A stretch of 6,780 nucleotides of DNA, taken from Ignavibacteria bacterium (GTDB lineage: Bacteria > Bacteroidota > Ignavibacteria > UBA10030 > SZUA-254). Shown here one piece after another: positions 5,984 through 6,780 of this stretch. Position 1 is the first letter of the stretch. Each line of letters begins with the position of its first letter. The stretch covers positions 11,947 to 18,726 of the forward strand of contig VBOC01000048.1 in NCBI GenBank assembly GCA_005877655.1, in the 5' to 3' direction. Below the pieces are notes generated by a model. It was not told the origin of the DNA, made no database searches, and worked only from the letters and a program-made list of their open reading frames with translations. A program made the translations under genes and the position numbers.

Positions 5984-6780
5984 TGCGCCCTCTCCGCCAG
6001 TTGCCGGATGAGCCGCTGGTATTCATCGTCGGTAAGCTCCCCGAATGCGTATTTCGTCTCGATGGTTTCGCGGTCGAAATGCTGCCGGGCCTTCACGGCG
6101 ACCTGCTTGTACGTTTCGGCCGAGCGGATTCGGGCAAATCCCCGCAGAGTCTCCATCTCTTCCTCGTATAAAGCGGCAAATTTCGAAGCTTCGCCCGCGA
6201 GTTCGATCGGCTTTTCGCCCTTTGAGAGGCGCCGGAGGTTCGTCAACTCTCCGAATTCCTTCGGACTGATATTTTGCAAAAGCTCGATCGCCGTCTCGAA
6301 CTGCTTCGCCTTATAATAGAAGTGATAGGCCGACTTGAACTCGCTCTCCTTCAGGAACCAGTCTGCAATTTCCTTGTATTCCGAGGACGTCAGGAACGCC
6401 CGGTCATAAATGAAAAAGCAGGTGGCGTGGTCCCCCGCCTCGCGCCTGAGCGCGCCGAGGCTTTTCATGTCGCCCTCGATCCAGTAATACCATTCTTCGA
6501 GCTCCGTCCGTCCCTCCAGACGCGCGAGCTCGAGAAAATCACGGCTGCGATTCCACGCTTTGAGAAACGAATAGGTCAGGAGCGCGGCATCCGTATTATG
6601 GGGATTGTTCATGACGCACTGACGAAGAATCTCGATGAGCCGCTCCTTTTCGTTTCCGGTCAGGGAAATGAAGAGCTTGATCGGAACCCGGGGGATCTTC
6701 CTCAGCGCCCGCGAGTCGTCGTAGAATTGATCGCCGTGCTGCGGATTGGAGGTAGGCGGTTCGAGCTCAAGCTGCTCGAT
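5980..6780 (-). CDS. TPR-like helical protein with C-terminal SHOCT-like motif, 5' end beyond right edge (partial)
   Basis: The reading frame is open to the right edge, so the gene almost certainly begins outside the window. The ATG at 6612 is an internal methionine: the 56 codons upstream of it read as coherent protein (RVPIKLFISLTGNEKERLIE, then LRQCVMNNPHNTDAALL). About 266 residues are visible. They start with a Pro/Asn/Gln-rich stretch that looks like a linker from an unseen upstream domain. Paired amphipathic helices follow, rich in Tyr, Phe and Ala at TPR-like spacing (for example YKEIADWFLKESEFKSAYHF, then YYKAKQFETAIELL). The last 25 or so residues (IETKYAFGELTDDEYQRL) resemble the SHOCT module, a short C-terminal motif thought to mediate oligomerisation. 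No signal peptide, membrane segment or catalytic motif is visible. The stop overlaps the next start by four bases (ATGA at 5980-5983), so the two products are probably made together and may interact. TPR-like and SHOCT-like calls are by eye; the function is unknown. Confidence 0.8.
   Translation of the reverse strand: MEQLELEPPTSNPQHGDQFYDDSRALRKIPRVPIKLFISLTGNEKERLIEILRQCVMNNPHNTDAALLTYSFLKAWNRSRDFLELARLEGRTELEEWYYWIEGDMKSLGALRREAGDHATCFFIYDRAFLTSSEYKEIADWFLKESEFKSAYHFYYKAKQFETAIELLQNISPKEFGELTNLRRLSKGEKPIELAGEASKFAALYEEEMETLRGFARIRSAETYKQVAVKARQHFDRETIETKYAFGELTDDEYQRLIRQLAERAQ
5988..5995 (-). promoter_or_regulatory. Ribosome binding site for the zinc-ribbon gene
   Basis: On the minus strand GGAGAGGG lies four bases before the ATG at 5983, inside the end of the upstream gene. 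It supports Met1 rather than Met4 as the start and permits reinitiation at the ATGA overlap. Confidence 0.6.

Overview
The window is one directon: every supported gene reads on the minus strand, so transcription runs from the right edge to the left. Gaps are short (at most 94 bases) and there are two four-base ATGA overlaps. No promoter or terminator is evident, so this is probably the inside of a longer operon. The DNA is moderately GC-rich. The lipoprotein signal and the gene content suggest a free-living, probably uncultured Gram-negative-type bacterium, but no gene here fixes the phylum.

Right part (about 4424-6780). A gene running off the right edge encodes an alpha-helical, TPR-like protein ending in a SHOCT-like motif. 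It is translationally coupled to a 433-residue protein of unknown function with an N-terminal four-cysteine zinc ribbon and a long helical remainder. Next is a 72-residue four-cysteine protein, coupled in turn to a GNAT acetyltransferase of the diamine/thialysine acetyltransferase type (3972-4427).

Middle part (about 970-3934). This is the lower half of histidine degradation by the tetrahydrofolate route: imidazolonepropionase (HutI), glutamate formimidoyltransferase (FtcD) and formimidoyl-tetrahydrofolate cyclodeaminase (FchA). Together they convert imidazolonepropionate to glutamate, ammonia and 5,10-methenyl-tetrahydrofolate. The upper-pathway genes hutH and hutU are not in view.

Left part (1-1581). 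This is the unusual region. The fchA frame has no stop codon and runs straight into a lipoprotein signal peptide followed by a complete two-domain expansin (double-psi beta-barrel plus CBM63). Downstream of the expansin is a second, broken fchA start that keeps its ribosome binding site and about 22 codons before the homology ends in AT-richer DNA. An expansin lipoprotein gene therefore lies between an intact fchA, now joined to it in frame, and the stump of a diverged fchA paralogue. A strong Shine-Dalgarno sequence and a GTG codon in the fchA tail could let the expansin be made separately from the same frame.
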